Assembly (NCBI GenBank): GCA_029262935.1
Contig: JAJCYK010000063.1
Span: 1 to 6,142, forward strand
Length of the DNA: 6,142 nucleotides
Origin: Cytophagales bacterium
GTDB taxonomy: Bacteria; Bacteroidota; Bacteroidia; Cytophagales; Cyclobacteriaceae
Reading direction: 5' to 3'
In this document: positions 5,232 to 6,142 of the stretch, in pieces
Layout: each line of letters opens with the position of its first letter
Numbering within the stretch: position 1 is the first letter of the stretch
Notes under the pieces: generated by a model
What the model was told of the DNA's origin: nothing
Database searches by the model: none
The model's input: only the letters and a program-made list of their open reading frames with translations
Made by a program: the position numbers and the translations under genes

Positions 5232-6142
5232 TTAAACGAATTGATTTAAAAGTAATACTCCTAAAAGACCGGTTACAGAAACAATGGTCTCCATCAAGGT
5301 CCAGGACTTTAACGTGTCTTTAATGCTCATATTAAAATACTCCTTAAAAAGCCAAAAGCCCCCATCATTAACATGAGAAAAGAAGATGCTCCCAGCACCA
5401 GTGGCCAATACCATTAATTCAGGAGCCACTCCAGAAGATCCGATCATAGGCAACATAATACCCGCAGCGGTAAGACCAGCAACGGTAGCTGACCCCACAC
5501 TAACTCTAATCAAGGCAGCAATTAACCAGGCCAGTACCAGGGGGGGCATACCGAATGATGAGAGGGCCTCTCCCAACCTATCACTGATTTCTGTAGCAAT
5601 CATAATTTCTTTAAAGGCGCCTGCACCAGATATGATTAACAAAACCATTGCAATGGCCGAAATGGCCGTAGACAAATGTTTCATCACTTGTTTCATACTG
5701 CGACCTGTGCGTACTCCTAGAAAATAGATCGCCGCCAATACTGCCCACAGCATGGCCATAAATGGTGTTCCGATAGCATCGATGATCAAATGTTCCCCGA
5801 ATAACACTTTGAGAATAGATCCACCAGCAATCAAAACCACCGGTAGTAACGCCACAAACAAGCTCAGCCCCAACCCAGGCACTTGATAATTAGGATCCAC
5901 TTGTGGCACTTCAAAATCATCGGAAACTTGTGGCAAAATCCGTTCCATAGTACCTTTTAAGGCAAATTTAGCGATCAAAATCGCCGGGATTCCTATTATA
6001 AATCCGTATATCAAAGTCATACCCAAATCTGCGCCATACATCTGCGCCACTGCTGTGGGTGCAGGATGCGGAGGTAGAAACCCATGAGTTACAGATAGTG
6101 AAGCTAACATAGGTAATGCCACATAAAGCAGCGGCAATTTTG
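5232..6142 (-). CDS. GntP-family permease (gluconate/hydroxy-acid/D-serine type), N-terminus beyond the window
   Basis: About 302 residues of the C-terminal two thirds are visible. The family is normally about 440 residues, and the frame runs open off the right edge, so the start is not in the window. Motifs of the GntP family are clear: THGFLPPHPAPTA close to the edge, SGAGAFKEIM, RVSVGSATVAGLTAAGIMLP, and HVNDGGFWLFKEYFNMS near the C-terminus. About seven hydrophobic segments can be seen, ending in a final helix before ...LNQFV. The protein is an inner-membrane proton symporter. Family members import gluconate, fructuronate, other hydroxy-acids or D-serine (DsdX), and sequence alone does not separate these. 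It is the first visible gene of a tight operon with the RidA protein (2-base gap) and the M19 dipeptidase. That context favours an amino-acid-related substrate over gluconate; this is inference. Confidence 0.92.
   Translation of the reverse strand, partial: KLPLLYVALPMLASLSVTHGFLPPHPAPTAVAQMYGADLGMTLIYGFIIGIPAILIAKFALKGTMERILPQVSDDFEVPQVDPNYQVPGLGLSLFVALLPVVLIAGGSILKVLFGEHLIIDAIGTPFMAMLWAVLAAIYFLGVRTGRSMKQVMKHLSTAISAIAMVLLIISGAGAFKEIMIATEISDRLGEALSSFGMPPLVLAWLIAALIRVSVGSATVAGLTAAGIMLPMIGSSGVAPELMVLATGAGSIFFSHVNDGGFWLFKEYFNMSIKDTLKSWTLMETIVSVTGLLGVLLLNQFV

Noticed and set aside
5386..5727. Plus-strand open frame of 113 codons
   Set aside because: Antisense to the conserved GntP membrane segments; long antisense frames over hydrophobic genes are common.

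Overview
The window looks like a chromosomal segment from a member of the Bacteroidota, probably a flavobacterium or relative. The reasons are moderate-to-low GC, AT-rich spacers, translation starts without a clear Shine-Dalgarno sequence, two short lipoprotein signal peptides, and a gene repertoire typical of that phylum. This is inference from style and gene families; no taxonomic marker is present.

Layout, left to right. Positions 1-581 (+) hold the C-terminal part of a penicillin-binding/class C beta-lactamase-like serine hydrolase. One in-frame TGA interrupts it, so it is called a pseudogene. Positions 634-1605 (+) encode an AraC-type regulator with its DNA-binding domain at the N-terminus and an AHSA1/SRPBCC-like ligand-binding fold at the C-terminus. 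A convergent junction with a small hairpin follows. Everything to the right is on the minus strand: a Dabb-domain lipoprotein (1669-2100), a TAP-like alpha/beta hydrolase lipoprotein of the S33 peptidase type (2228-3649), an M19 dipeptidase (3689-4765), a RidA/YjgF-family protein (4771-5229), and the C-terminal two thirds of a GntP-family permease (5232-6142, running off the right edge).

The permease, RidA protein and dipeptidase are packed with gaps of 2 and 5 bases and almost certainly form one operon, read in that order. The hydrolase follows after 39 bases and may be co-transcribed. The Dabb gene follows after 127 bases that contain a large imperfect palindrome, so it may have its own promoter or operator. 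GntP permeases carry small hydroxy-acids or D-serine, RidA proteins hydrolyse reactive enamine/imine intermediates, and M19 enzymes cleave dipeptides, often with a D-residue at the C-terminus. The core operon therefore suggests uptake and breakdown of a small amino-acid-derived compound, possibly a D-amino acid. The expected PLP enzyme would lie beyond the right edge. The substrate is not determined by the sequence.

I found no RNA genes, CRISPR arrays, insertion sequences or prophage parts. No spacer exceeds 300 bases. I do not see a clearly new biological system. The most notable items are the nonsense-interrupted hydrolase beside an unusual AraC-SRPBCC fusion, the permease-RidA-dipeptidase operon, and the 37-base palindrome upstream of the Dabb gene.
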